The notes: generated by a model not told the origin, from the letters alone. DNA of 64,000 nt from Jacaranda mimosifolia (GCA_018894105.1 CM032117.1:44626501-44690500); one strand, 5' to 3'; counted from the first letter of the stretch, positions 37,106-49,841 are shown. Numbers and translations are program-made.

Positions 37106-38069
37106 TTATAATTTCTGAACGTGCTTGCTTTGGAAATTTACCTAAATTTTAAAATTGATTATATGCTACATTTTCATTATTAATGATGGTATTTATAGTA
37201 CTAGGATTTAGGTGTGGCGTTATTGTGATTCACAATCCATCTTAACACTTTGTATTACTTTGTGGTGATTTGACCAATATATCCTTAAAACATATATTTT
37301 TGGGCACATTAATGAAATATACATACTTGTTCGTTCTTTTATTTATCAATCACAAGATCAACATAATTTACTCGCTGCGTAATCAATTTCAATTTAGTCA
37401 AACTTTGAAACAAGTTTTTGAAAGTGTGAATGGCTATAGTGACATCCACATAATTCTGATATTTACTAGGCCGGGCATGACAAATTTTAGAATCCAAGAC
37501 TCCACTGTGTGATGTATTTGATTGGATTGAATCATCAATTATTAGATTATGTTATAATACATGGACTATACGTTAATCACAAATTAGCACAGTTAAAGTA
37601 TTGTGCATGAATCCAAATTCGTTGGTGTCTATTTTTCTTGGTTGTTGTAGGGTATTATTATTTGCAGTTCAAAATTTATTACTCGTGCTGTAATTTATTT
37701 TTAGTTTATATGAATTTATCATTATATTTTTTTATTTTCAAAATAATATTTAATTTAAATTATTGGACAATTATGCCTTTAGTATACTATGCATTGTCCT
37801 ATTAAATATAATCTTAATTCATTCTTAGTCTTAATCCATTCCATGTCAAACTTGATAAAACACATAAAAATGAATAAATTATCTCATTTTTAAATTCAAT
37901 CATCTTATTGAAGATATAACTATGAACTTCAATAGGAAAATAATAGCATCATTACAAAATAGTATATTTTCACGCCCCAATGATGGATTTTATTTTATTT
38001 CATAAAGAATGCTGTGTAAAGTTATTTCAATTAGAAAAGTTAAGTAAAAGAAGAAAAGAGCATTGCACT
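37106..38069. other. AT-rich DNA, no gene recognised
   Basis: A short open frame (37270-37512) has no recognisable motif. Nothing else is supported. Confidence 0.5.
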
Positions 38070-38746
38070 TGTTATTTAGACATGGCAAAAAATAACTCAT
38101 ACTCTTGAGTACCCAAAAAATGAGGATAATGGATCTCATTTTCTCCACACAATAAAATGCGAGTAATTTTACCTACCGCCTAATTACCTACCACTTTTTA
38201 GCCCAACCCACATATTTCTATGGGTAACCCGTGAATAACCCCATATATATATATTAATTTTTTCTCTAATTCTCACAAATAATTTGTTAGGTCTAATATA
38301 TTTTCTATGATAACAACAATGTTTAAGTCATATTTAAATTTTTTGTTCAAATTTTTTTTTACATATAGTGGAATTTAAATTTGAACTTCAAAATGTAATA
38401 TAACTTAAAATTGATAGATATTTAAACACTTAAGTTGTACTTTTCAAACTAAAATACTCGATATATTTTAAGTACTTGTTTAATGTAATATTTATAACTT
38501 ATAACCTATTTTATTAGTTTTATTTAGGTAATATCTGAATAATATTATGTAAATTAGAAAATACATATTAATTTACCATCAAGTATAAAAAAAATAAAAA
38601 TACTAGTACCTGTGGATTACTCATTACATATGGTGATGGGTAATGGTCTACTATCTCGTATTCAATAAAAATGGATAATTTTACCCAACTTGTCATTATC
38701 CATTTTTGGGTTATCCATTGGTACCCACTTTCCAAGTCTATTATTT
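38070..38746. mobile_element. hAT-like miniature element
   Basis: The body 38078-38738 begins AGACATGGCAAAAA and ends CACTTTCCAAGTC, which reads GACTTGGAAAGTG reversed. Candidate target duplications are TGTTATTT (38070-38077) and TATTATTT (38739-38746), 7 of 8. Subterminal GGGTAATGG / CCCATCACC type motifs and repeated GTACCCA words resemble the element at 5166. The exact edge is uncertain by one base. Confidence 0.55.
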
Positions 38747-39480
38747 CATATTAAGTTATACACTTTGATATGAAATGTTTTTATGAGTAGGGGGATTCTA
38801 TCATCCGGTCATGTGTGTACTTGCCGGATGAGTGTAGGAAAAATCTTCACCCTTGAGGGGGTGAATTTTAATCTTGACCGTTGAAGTAGGTTGTACAGTA
38901 TGTAATGAGCCTTTGACGACTTTACCCCTGTGAACCCAAGAAAGAGAGAGAGAGCGAGGATTTTTGAGGGCTACCAAAAATAAAATGAAGAGAATTTCTT
39001 CTCATCGCTATCATCAAATGAGGGTTCTAGGGAGTGGCTTTTAGGAATTTTTGTATTCTTTGTTTTTATTAGATTTATCTGGTGAAATCATGGACAAGGC
39101 ATGGCCCGTCGGGGAGGTTGAATCACCAAGAAAGGAACGGGATGCCGGTGGCAGTATTTGAGTGATGATGAGTGATGGTGTTGAAGCCTTTGCTGGAAGA
39201 AATTGAGTTGGAACAGGGCTCTGTGTCCTCCCCCATCAAGCTCATCTATGAGAATATACGTCGCGGTTGCTATCACTATCGACATCTTGGCTATGACAAT
39301 TAGTCTTGTTACATTAACGGTAATGTCCCAAGACTAGGCCCAAGATCGATTTTGAAAAGAAACTAGAATGTTGAGAAAGAGAAGAAAGGGTAGAAGTATG
39401 ATGCAGATATTGGGAAAGAGAGTGGAGAATCCAACGGGGTGCCTCAGAAAGAGAAACACTTCATTCCCACAATCTGAATA
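38747..39480 (+). other. No gene recognised
   Basis: GA-rich near 38944-38956. Short plus-strand open stretches (39088-39300, 39368-39562) show no known motif. Confidence 0.45.
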
Positions 39481-39792
39481 TCATGTAAGGTTAGTAACTC
39501 CGTTGCTATTATTGGTGAGTGTAATGATAGTTTTGGTGACGATAATACTAATTTTCATATGAACATGGAAAGAAATACATTTACTGAAAATCCTGTTTAT
39601 GTTGGTTTGGATGTTGTAAATAATGTGAAGTGTATGGCTAAGAATTTAGATGAAAATGTTGATGAGGGTGATTTGAATGTTTTGATTAGTAATTGCACTT
39701 TTGTGAGCAAGACTTGTACTGCTGTGTATATGTCTGATTTAGTTGTGCTTGAGAAGAGGGATAAAGTTTCTCCCCTTCAACTAGTTGAATAA
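39481..39792 (+). other. Unassigned open reading segment
   Basis: About 100 codons stay open (ISCKVSNSVAIIGECNDSF, then NPVYVGLDVVNNVKCMAKNL and LISNCTFVSKTCTAVYMSDL). The sequence does not look low-complexity. It has no domain I recognise, and no splice sites tie it to the patellin-like fragment 30 bases downstream. Confidence 0.3.
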
Positions 39793-39823
39793 TTTTAATT
39801 GGAGTTTTTTAAATTTATTTCAG

Positions 39824-40130
39824 GTACCTGATGCCTGAACAAGTACCAGTTCAATACGGTGGCCTTAGAAAGGCGGGTGAACACGAATTCACTACCGCTG
39901 ATGCTGCAATAGGGGAAGTTATTAAGCCAACAAGCAAACATACTATTGAATTGCCAATGAGTGAGGTGGGCAAATCTTTCTTAAATTATTCTTCATCAAA
40001 ATCTTGCAGCACATCTGAATTTTGTTCTTTATCTCTAAGCTATGGAACTCAATTGTAAGGGTGACTTGTTGAGCTCTGCAGGCCGGCACATTGGTTTGGG
40101 AGGTTAGAGTAATGGGTTGAGATATGAACT
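39824..40130 (+). pseudogene. Patellin (SEC14-GOLD) gene fragment
   Basis: After an intron-like acceptor (TTTATTTCAG) the frame reads YLMPEQVPVQYGGLRKAGEH, then EFTTADAAIGEVIKPTSKHT and IELPMSE. This matches the junction of the SEC14 lipid-binding domain and the GOLD domain in plant patellins, membrane-trafficking proteins that bind phosphoinositides. A second piece after GAGCTCTGCAG (from 40082) reads AGTLVWEVRVMG, the next GOLD segment, then hits a stop and decays. Between the pieces 39972-40081 behaves like an intron with a GT start. No upstream SEC14 exons are visible within 800 bases. It is a fragment copied from genomic DNA, introns included. Confidence 0.72.
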
Positions 40131-41714
40131 TTCTCTCCCATGGGCGGTGATTGAGTGGTGGCTTCTGCATATTCCAATTGAGATATCAAGTTTGTCGAGT
40201 ATGCATGCCTGAGAAACGTTAATTTGTTGAATGCCTAGTTGTGGAAGGTTCACGAAGATTTGAGGTCAATCTAGATTTTGGATTTATGGGTACAGTCATG
40301 CTGGAGGCAATCCGATGTTCTGTCATTATTTCTTCTTATTGTAAGCTAGATTTTTCATTTCCTGTGGCTACTTTCTTACGTGCATCCATAATTATCTTGT
40401 TTTTATGGACTTACTGGTAGTAATAATTTTATTTTATTTGTGTATGAAGTATAATTTATGGCTGTTGTCTGAAGGTAATAAGTTGGTTGAAACTTCACCG
40501 AAATTGTGAGAGTCTACTATTGTATGCATAGATCCCGATTTATGTTGGAATTGAGTGATGATTGAGATATGTTTACAGACAACTTTTCAGTTTTGTAGGG
40601 AGATCACAGTTGGAATTTGAAGTGACCATTTTGTAAATAAGCTGATAGGATTGATTTTTAATGTAAAAGAGCTAAATAGCAATGCTTTTATGTGTAAGCA
40701 TTTTGAAGGAAAAAGGAAATATAGCCTTTTTGTGCAGGGTTGGGGTGGTGAATTTCTATTTCATTGAGTAGTTATTCTCTGAGTAATGAAGGTAAAGTTG
40801 AGTGATGTCATTTTCTGCTAGTTTTAGTGATTCTACATTAGTAACTCTTGTTCAACTCCTTTGAAGGTTTAGACTAATTGGTTTCATAGCTCTTGACCCT
40901 ATGCTCGGTTGAGAAATAAGCTAAAAGTGGTTGGGGAAGTGTTGTCTATAATCTCCCTATCTTGCTCATTTAGAACATTTTTTCATGACTAATAAGTAGG
41001 TGCGTTTGTATTTTCTTTTCTATGTTTGGTGTGCCTAAGAGATTCTCCTCACCAATTTTCACATGATGTGTGCCAAGTAATATATCTCGTCCTCCATTAA
41101 CAGGACATATAATGATGAAGTATCGTGAGGGGCTGAATTGTTTGAAGAAGTATGTTTGTTTACTTTAAATTGTCTGCACAAATGAGGTTTGGTCCTATGT
41201 GCAACTAATTATTTTTGATGAAGATGCAATGTTATATGGATGGATGAAGGTAGTACAAACAGGGCAACAATCAGCAGCTTGGGGTGATAACTTTATTGTT
41301 GTTGATTCATATTCTTGAAATGGGAAAGTACATAGCTGTGGTGGATATAACATTGTTACATAGAAAAAGGTTAATACTAGACATACCTGCGGGCGAGCAA
41401 AATGAAATTTTGTTATAGAAGAGGTAGTAGAAAGAGTTATGAATTATGTGATTTATTGGAAGGGATATTCGCTAAACTATTTTATTTAAAATTGAATTGA
41501 GTTTATAATAACACATAAAAGTCAGTACTTATAAAAGGGAAAAAAGAAAAGAAAGAAAGAAAAGGAAATAGAACAAGTTTATTCCATAGAACAGTGTATG
41601 ATATTATTTCTTATCATATCATGTCTACTTACATGCAAAACAATTGCCTGTCTATCTCCAATTTACATTTTCTCACAACTAACATTTTGTTAATTTTTGG
41701 TAACTGCACTGTGT
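40131..41714 (+). other. No gene recognised
   Basis: Composition resembles intron or untranslated sequence (T-rich, no long frames). Nothing specific can be supported. Confidence 0.45.
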
Positions 41715-42052
41715 AGGTATAGTTTATCTTAGAGATGCTATTCTTCCAGCAGAAGGTCCACAAGCAGCACTAAGCTTTATGTTCCATTGCCTGAATAGTG
41801 TGTGAGTCCTAGGTCTTGGAAATCTTTTGTAATTGAATGCTATCATGACTTCCATCTTCTTTGAAGATGCTTTAATATCTCATGTTGTATTAATTTTCTT
41901 TATTCCAATTTTTCTCCTTTTATTTTGTTTACCTTTCATTTAATTCTATTCATCTGAAATTTATTATTGCAGCCTGGTTCTGTTGTAGCTGGCATTGGTG
42001 GGTTGATTTAGTTCATGCATTATAATGATGAAAGGAGAGCATTGCCAAGAGG
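41715..42052 (+). pseudogene. Two exon-like pieces of an unidentified gene
   Basis: The first (41717-41808) follows a TGTGTAG acceptor and reads IVYLRDAILPAEGPQAALSF, then MFHCLNSV and a stop. The second (41973-42051) follows TTATTGCAG and reads PGSVVAGIGGLI, stop, FMHYNDERRALPRG, ending at a GTGAGT donor. Both look like real exons, but I cannot name the gene. They may belong to the same captured block as the patellin fragment. Confidence 0.4.
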
Positions 42053-43558
42053 TGAGTTTCACAATAAAGAAATCAATATATTTGGCTTAGAGGGCATCAC
42101 TGTGGGGTATTTCATTTGCTACGTATGATGGAATTTCGTTTTTCAATGTGGTGCAATTAAAATTTAGCCTTGGTTGCTGTTTGTTGGCTTCTTACATGCC
42201 TGTATCATGGCAACATCAAAAGCAATAAGAGATTGTGAGAGTGGACACTCAATTGTTTGATTCTCTATCCGTGTGTTTGTATATGGAATTTGTAAGGGAA
42301 AGATATGCTGGTGATGTACAAATTCAATTCATGACTTACCTTATAGAGTTTAGTGATATAACTTACGATGATGAATTGAGTGGTTTGTATAATTAAAGAC
42401 CTTAGCAATTCATTTTAGTCGCAGAATGAATATTTGTTTGGAATTCATATTCGTCTGTGGTTGTTTATTTCATTTGTGAAGGGATGATTTATTAATAGCA
42501 TGTTTTTTAGCCTTTTATTAGTAATTATTGGTAGAAAATGAAGAAGTAATTACTTAGTTTCATCGAAATAAAACCAAGCATCAGGGGTCAAGCTATAATA
42601 ATTGAAGAAGGAATTTTCAGCAGCAAAAGAGTTATAACAATAAGCTATAAAAAGCTCCAAATTAACCTTATAATGACCCACTCTTAGTGTTACATGTTGT
42701 AGAAAGCAAAGGATCCCACACATCGATAAGCATAAAAAGAAAAATGAGGCCCAATCTTTCCTGCAATCCAGCTAATAGGTTGTGATAATGAAATAAAGTT
42801 GCGTTGTGCATTATCAAGAAGTAACTGCATAGATTGACAGCCAGAGCTTGTAACAGATTGAAGCCAAATTTCTGTCCAAGAATCATCCATAACAAAAGCC
42901 AAACCTGCTTCTCTAATAACTGAAATGCTAAACCTATGAAAACAGTAAAATTCTTCCATAGATTCATAAAATGGAAAACATCATATGGGGATATGGACAA
43001 CTGTTGTCCTCGTTACTGCCTAGAAACATACCAGTATATTTTAAACCATGCAAATGAACCCTGGCAACCCTATCAAGTGTATTTAAAACCACCTAAATCA
43101 TTCCACATCTTGATCAAAATAATGCAGACCAAAAATCTGAGGCAGCAAAAAAATTCACCCCCAAAGCTGAGATAGTAGCATCAACCCACATTTGAGACAG
43201 AAAAAAAACTCAATTTTGAAAAGTAGAACCATTCCAGAATAAGCTCCTCAGCAAATTGAATGTGCTAGTAGAAAGATATATTGATAAAATATTCATTCAA
43301 TGACCAACAAACAAACTATGGAACCAGGAAGTTTAGATGAATATGAAATTAGGGAATTTAAGTTCATCCATCCTAAGAAACATCTGCAACGATTTAAGAA
43401 GTTCATGCTCTTGAAACATATGGAAGTTGGTGCTAGCAGATCATGATGGGGGAAAAAAAAAGTCAGCAAACAAGAACATCTTATAGTCATACAATTCTTA
43501 AGTAAAAACCAACTGATGCAAAATAAGTAGGCAGCAAACTAATATGCCCTGCTCAATT
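42053..43558. other. No confident gene; possible minus-strand remnant
   Basis: The minus strand has overlapping open frames at 43000-42668. One includes FVMDDSWTEIWLQSVTSSGC and QSMQLLLDNAQRNFISLSQP. I do not recognise them. Several T-rich and A-rich stretches suggest 3' flanking or intron sequence of the pseudogene at 43559. Confidence 0.35.
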
Positions 43559-45420
43559 CACTGAATTATCTCCCTGTTCGACATTGTGCGCTGGTCCCTC
43601 ATGTGGGAACTGAATCTGTGGTGCAGGTTGGCAACTGAGGAACTCTTCATCGCCTATTGTAAAGATACTGGCCAAGAGTTGATACCATTGTTGATGATAC
43701 TGATTACATGCATGCATATAGGTAGCAATTGAATTCTGGTTGTAAAGCACTTGGCATTGACTATCCTCCAAGCAAGATATTCGTTGGCGCAAAGTAAGGC
43801 GCTCATGGGGAGTGGGCTGCTGCTGATGAGCAGGATGCTCAGAAGGGGACCCTGGGAGATCAGGCTCAATGTCATCTGCAATAATTGGCTCTGGTTGTAT
43901 TCACTTTGGTCCCAACGTACTCCTGTCATCCGACATAGTTCAGTGATGGGGTGTGGGAAACAAAGGCCATCTCGTAAGCCTCCATTTTTGGATTTGCGGA
44001 TCATGGAATTAATCATCAAACCAACATCAATTGGAACTCTCTCGAAAATGGCATAAATCAATATAGCCCTATCACGAGTGACATGAATTCGGTGGGAAGC
44101 CGGCATTAGACATGCCAACAAGAATTTATGCCAGAATCTACTCTCTTTCTTCAATGTTGAGGCATCGAAGTGAAGGAACTTATAGTTGAGGCCTATTTTC
44201 CATTCCACTAGTTCCCTACAAATCCTATCCACAACTCGGTCAAGAGATAAATCTGTATTTATCCACTTGTGGTACTCGTCCTCGCTGTCAATATGTGGTG
44301 TGTCAAAGAAGTTATTAATGGACTCCCGCAAAAATGACACAAGTTTGCCCCTCACAAAGACCCTATCACCCATAGTGAACTTAAGATTACTATAGAACTC
44401 CCGAACCAGGGGCACTGCTGCTGCGTTCGGCTCTGCAACAAATTTGAGCCAACTTCGTGCTTGAATATTAGAAATTCGATTTATGTCATTGAGAGCATAA
44501 TGCTTCATTCCCCTTTCCTTGACCAATGAGCGGTGAATGCCATTGTCTAAATAGTACTTTTGGGCGTCCAATGATATAAATTTGGTGGCATCAAATTGAG
44601 GTGTAGGCCGAGTATTCTAGGCCTTTCACTTTCTACTCATTTTTGGTGGCATGTCAACTATAAATAACAAGAAAAATCTCTTGTACAAATCAAAGCATAA
44701 GTTTAAGTATATACCACCCATATTCTCATAGACACAGACTAACCAATTGGAAGACCAAAGTAGCATTAGAAGCATTTCAAGCAGCAATGAGGACGTAATT
44801 GTCAGACCCTAGTACATACTGAACTACTTAGTACATTCTCGTGTACAAATGAGTGCATAAATTTAATTATATATCACATACATTGTCATGCAGTCAGACT
44901 AACCAATATAGGCAGCAGAGAAATAGGACAAACATTTGAAATCAAAATAAGACACCACTCCCCAAATCCTACTGGATGTTGAACTATATACAGAGATGGG
45001 CATTTGAGACATGGGAACAAAGTTGGTGTAAATATAATCCGTATCGTATGAATGGCACACTGCAATCTTCATTTCATAAGACCACAATATAAGATATTAC
45101 ACAGTGTGAATGGTTAAAGAATGTTGACATATTGAGTAAAATCTGGCGAAATAATAAAACAACAACATCTTGCTAGTAAGAAAATACAACATGAACTCCT
45201 AATAATCTTAATATATTTTGGTGGGTTGATGGGCTCTCACGATTTCCTGACCACGCAGCAAGATTAACATGCAATCTAAGTGAAAAAGTTTAAGTACAAG
45301 ATAAATGGAGAGTGTATAATGAGTGGGGACAGAAAGATTTTCACTTACCTGCGGGTGTGTTGGTCCAATCCTTCCTGGGTCGTCAAGTGTTAACAGAAAG
45401 AACAACGGCGACAAAAAAAA
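43559..45420 (-). pseudogene. Plant transposon-protein gene (Transposase_32-like), two exons
   Basis: Exon 2 (44657-43559) starts at ATG 44652 (MPPKMSRK) and reads on through NTRPTPQFDATKF, VKERGMKHYAL, VREFYSNLKFTMGDRVFVRG, RFWHKFLLACLMPASHRIHV and VGLMINSMIRKSKNGGL. This order (F-x-S...E-R-G...VREFYxNL...VxGK...PTSH...VxxxRAxLxYAI...) is that of the 'putative plant transposon protein' domain found in plant repeats; its biochemical role is unknown. Two stops early in the frame (near 44628 and 44619) and one frameshift near 43890-43905 break it: past that point the coding frame moves to QRISCLEDSQCQVLYNQNSI and ends at 43559. A non-coding exon 1 ends at 45349 with CAG|GTAAGTG, and the intron acceptor is TTATAG at about 44658. 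Confidence 0.7.
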
Positions 45421-46448
45421 TGAAGCGATTGTGCAGCGTAGCGTATTTCAGAATATGAACAAACGGGAATGTTTGTGTGAAATTAGTTATTTTTTGTTTT
45501 GTTTTGTTTTTTTTTAACTTAATGGGTTCGTGCTCATTTAGGATTGAGCTTGAACTTATGAGTCAGTCCTGAAGGCTCTAACGTGGCCTATGATTTAGCC
45601 CGGGCTATTTTATTTTTGGGCTGGGACACACAAGCCTCAGTATATTTATACTGCAAGGTTGGTTCCAGAACCTTTTCCTTTTTTTTTTCTCTACTTATTT
45701 TATTTCCAAATTATTTAAACATATTCTCGAGTTATATTCAGCTAATGATATTCCAAAGGTAGAACTATGAATGTAATGATACATAGGCAGTTCAAAAAAT
45801 TGCGGTCACCTATGACTTTGAACATAATTTTCCTTAGTTATTATACGAACATTTTTGGAAATGTAAGCACTCAATTGTAAAATCAAAAACAAATAATCAA
45901 AAACAAACCCAGAAATAAACTATTGAATATATACCATTTTCATTCGTTATAATGTTGCTCAGAAAATAGTACATTATTAAGCTTTAAAAATGTAATATAA
46001 AATGGATTCCAATTAGTTCCAATTTCATGATTAATAATATATAGTACAAAATTATTTATGTACAAAAGTTTTGAAGAACACGTGATTGGAGTCACTTAAC
46101 CAAACGTGGAATGTAATTTACAAAATAGTGAGTTGGTAAAATCTGATTAAAAATTAATTTGAAATGTATGTGAAACCTATTGTGGTAAAAACATAAATTA
46201 AGTCATGCTTTTTTTTGTATTATTCTAGGTTTAGTCGCAATATTCACTCATATACACACAAAAAGATCCTAAATAAATATACATATATATTTATATACAC
46301 AAATTCATTTTACAAAAACCAAAAGCCAAGTAAATAGATTCTAAACTGCAATGTACATAGACTAAATTCGTCAACATAAAGATACCATGAGTTCAACACG
46401 TACGAAAGTTGATATTAATGGAAGTATACATCATTCCCAGCAACTTAT
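45421..46448. other. AT-rich, no gene recognised
   Basis: The flank of the pseudogene holds T-rich runs (45497-45515, 45678-45690) and a CACACAAGCC / GGCTGGGAC stretch near 45620. No inverted termini were found. Confidence 0.45.
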
Positions 46449-47404
46449 TTACAGCAAATGCTTCCCAATCAATAATCCAAGCAACATCCCAACAAAAGGC
46501 ACGATAATGAGGAAACCACACCCAATACAAGTACCAAAGATGAATGCAGATTTTGTGGAAGAGTTGCCAATATTCAATAACTCAGTCCCTAAAGTGCAAG
46601 ATTTGTTGTTTGAGTGCACTGTCGCTGAACTTTCAATTTCTTCAGCTTTGTTAACGCATCCTGTCTCATTGCTCTATGTGTTTTTACTAGTGGAAGGGAA
46701 GGGGCACGCTTATAGGCACCTGGGTTGCCCTTATGAGAATTTATATTGTAAGAGGCACTCTCCCCACTCGAGACATGCCATGGCACACCTTGATACACAT
46801 CCCACCAAATAAAGTGTCCATCGTGATTTAATCCATTTGGACACTTGTAAAACCACCGACCTGGATTGTGAATTGTCTTAGACTGTCGAAGCAACATATG
46901 ACCTCCACCGCACAGGCATCTTGGTGCTAACTTCAGATTCGTTGTACCCTACATATATTATTCGGCATAATCCTTGATTAAGCAACGAAATTCATTGTTT
47001 AACTAAATGCTATTGATGCACTTAAATTTTGCTAAATTTCCATCCAAATCCAGAAGACACCCATAACAAAATATGCATGACTGCCATATATCCAAAGCAG
47101 CTAAGTAGTCTAATATTGCCTTATATTTTCAAAAGTACAAGTATACATATGTCTATATAAGTCGTCGCTCCATGTCAGTATACAAGAAACCAATGAAGAA
47201 GTAAATTAGTGCATCTTAACGTTGGGGAAAAAAATCATCATGTGCCAGGAATTAATTAGTGAGTTAACTTCCACCACCATGTAGCTTATGTAGTTAGTAA
47301 CAATATCTACTACAACCCATAAAATTATCGGAGAGGGGAGGAAAAGATGGTGCCATTTGTTATGCAATCACGAAATTCATACGAGAGTCATCACTTACCG
47401 TCAT
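46449..47404 (-). CDS. Two-exon GRF zinc-finger protein, probably frameshifted before a membrane tail
   Basis: Exon 1 supplies only MT (ATG at 47404-47402) and ends at a GTAAGT donor (47398). Exon 2 starts at 46948 after TATGTAG and keeps the frame: MT|GTTNLKLAPRCLCGGGHM and on through NPGRWFYKCPNG and HDGHFIWWDVYQG. That is a GRF-type zinc finger (C-x-C-G, N-P-G-R-x-F-x-x-C, then H and a W-W-D in place of the usual C-x-F-x-W-x-D). GRF fingers bind single-stranded nucleic acid in some proteins. This frame stops at 46589 (121 residues). A second frame overlapping it, ending at 46449, encodes NKAEEIESSATVHSNNKS and a hydrophobic tail SAFIFGTCIGCGFLIIVPFV then GMLLGLLIGKHLL. Plant GRF proteins commonly end in such a membrane segment, so a one-base slip between about 46690 and 46650 is likely. 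Confidence 0.7.
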
Positions 47405-48235
47405 GTTATTGTGGCAAAATAGATGGAGATATTATTGCTGGCAAAATCCCACGCTACATCCACCGGCGGCGACGTCCTCCAAGAGTGTAGAAAAAAACAA
47501 ATTTTTGTCTTAAAAGTAGATTACAAAAGGAGTACGAAAACTTAAGAAAAAGGTGATATAGATTTGGTGCTTTACCGTCGATTTATCTGTGGAGCCCAAG
47601 TTCATCACATGAGAAGGAAGTATTTCTTCGTTCATTTTATTTTTTAAGTTTCCCCTCAAGACTTGTTTTTATTCTTTTGCTTGGCTTTTACGTATGAAGA
47701 TGGTGGACATGGGGGGAGATAAGAAGCATTGCTTTCTTTTTATTAATGTGGACAAGACATGGGACATAAAAGGTGATTAAGTGCAAAGTAAATGTCAACC
47801 GTAATGATGAAAATGTCACCACATTTCGTCTTGTGTGGTATAGCCCCTTTGACAAGGAAAAAGGGGGATAGGGGTGGGGAGGCTAGACTATTCTATGAAT
47901 TAAATTGAAAATTGCATTGCAGAGAGATAAGGTCCAAAGACACCTCTCCACGGCATCCAGTTATAATTGATTTTGTCTTCAAGTTGAATTTTTTTTTTCA
48001 AATTCTCTTCTTTCTGTTTTATGAAGTGGGGCCTCATAGCAAACATTAAATTATAGTTAAATGTGTTGTAATTAAAAAAAAATTTAAGTGGAAAATAACA
48101 ATTAGGACTCAATTGTGATATCCACTATTATTTGTACTTAAAATATAATTATGATGTCATGATTAAATTATATTTACATTTATGCATATACATAATATTC
48201 GAAATATTGCCTCATTTGAAAATATTGTTTATAAC
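47405..48235. other. 5' flank of the GRF gene and intergenic DNA
   Basis: The first 100 bases upstream include the probable untranslated leader (GC-richer, 47440-47490). No other gene is seen. A C/G-rich purine run lies at 47855-47880. Confidence 0.5.
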
Positions 48236-48445
48236 TACGGCATAGTTTATGTATGGGCTAATTAGGGCAAGCCTATTTAATAAAAAGGGCATGTAAATGC
48301 TTAAGTAGCAACCTTTTAATCTGGTTAGGTTAAACTTACGCTGTTGTAAACGCTTGAAAAGCCTAACAGGCTGGACAGTTTATCCTTTTTCGTTTTTTCG
48401 TATAACCAGATAATATATAATAATTTAATATTAAATAAATAAGTC

Positions 48446-48474
48446 CTAATGGATAATAGTTCATTATCCATTAG
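48446..48474. repeat. Perfect 12-bp inverted repeat
   Basis: CTAATGGATAAT and ATTATCCATTAG face each other around the 5-base loop AGTTC. It lies inside the AT-rich hAT-like repeat and could form a hairpin. Confidence 0.9.
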
Positions 48475-49047
48475 TGAAAATTATTTAATAGAGTTTAATA
48501 ATAGTAATCACTATAATATAAGTTCAACACTTGCAATAAATTTCTTATGTCTATGTTATCATTACAATCACATACATATATGTACTAATATGATGACAGC
48601 GTAGGTATTGCCTCAAATCATTTTTTAATTTGGTGTTGCTTAATATTATTAATATAAATGTATCATTAATTGAAGGCAGTAACAAAATATAATTATTTTA
48701 TTACTAATTTTCTAAAACATTGGATGCTTATATAAACTGTGGGAATCATCAAAGCTTATAAAATTGTTACTTACGTCAAAATTGAACGTCAAAAGGTGAA
48801 TTTCAAGTGTGTGAACACGCATTACAAAATTAACCAAACTTTGAATGCCAAGTTGGGGTTTCTCAAGGGTTCCTAATTTTGGTTGTAGGGTTTTCCTTAG
48901 GGTTTTAAGGGTTTCCTAAATTAGAAATGAGGGTTTATACATTATGTATCTACTTATTGGTTGATCTTAATTTGAAGATAGGATTATTTTCAAACAGTTA
49001 AATCCCATTGATACTATAATATGTGATAACTAGCTCATTGTTGTTAG

Positions 49048-49841
49048 TAGGGGTGTAAATGGCTATTAAACGGATCGGACACACTATTTTCATATTCATT
49101 TCCATTTATATTTTCTAATATTCGGATACAGATAAGAATTTGACGGATATTTACAATGGATACTATAATTCATATTCGTCGAATATCGATCGATTTCGGA
49201 TATATCTGTAATGGACTATAATACTTTAGGCTTATTCATATTTTATTCAACTTATCCGTATTCGGATTATTTTTTCTATTCATACTAGATGATATTTATT
49301 CAGATATCTACTTACAAATATTCGAATATATGAATCTATGCATTTATAACATCGTACATATTTTATTTAATATGATGAACTATATAATTTCATAAAAAAG
49401 AAAGCAATCAAACAAATAATGTATTCTTCAATCAATAGTTAATTTTATAATTGATTATTAATACTTATTAACAATACGAATGGCATTATAGTATGTTATT
49501 TATAAAGTCAACCAACAATAATTACGTTTATTAACTTTATTATTCACTTTTTTTCCTCTATATTACAATAATTTTTATAATTTATTCCTTTTTCTTCCGA
49601 ATTCTTCAGTTATAATTTATATATACATATATGTATTGTGAGATTTTTATTAAAAATTACAAATAACATATAATATTTAATAAAAATATATTTGGAAGAG
49701 TATTCAACGGAACGGATATGGATGTACCATATCCGTATCCATTTATAATCGGATATGTACCAAGCAAATGCGGATAAATTATGTACATACGGATACGAAT
49801 GTGAAAGGTAAACGAATTTTTGAACACATTTTACATCCCTA
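49048..49841. mobile_element. hAT-like miniature element, 794 bp
   Basis: It begins TAGGGGTGTAAATG and ends ACATTTTACATCCCTA, an inverted terminal repeat with one G/A difference in the outer 11 bases. The interior is rich in CGGATATGGATG / CATATCCGTATCC motifs in both orientations. Flanking eight bases (GTTGTTAG, GTTGCAAC) match at only 5 of 8, so the target duplication is weak. Confidence 0.62.
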
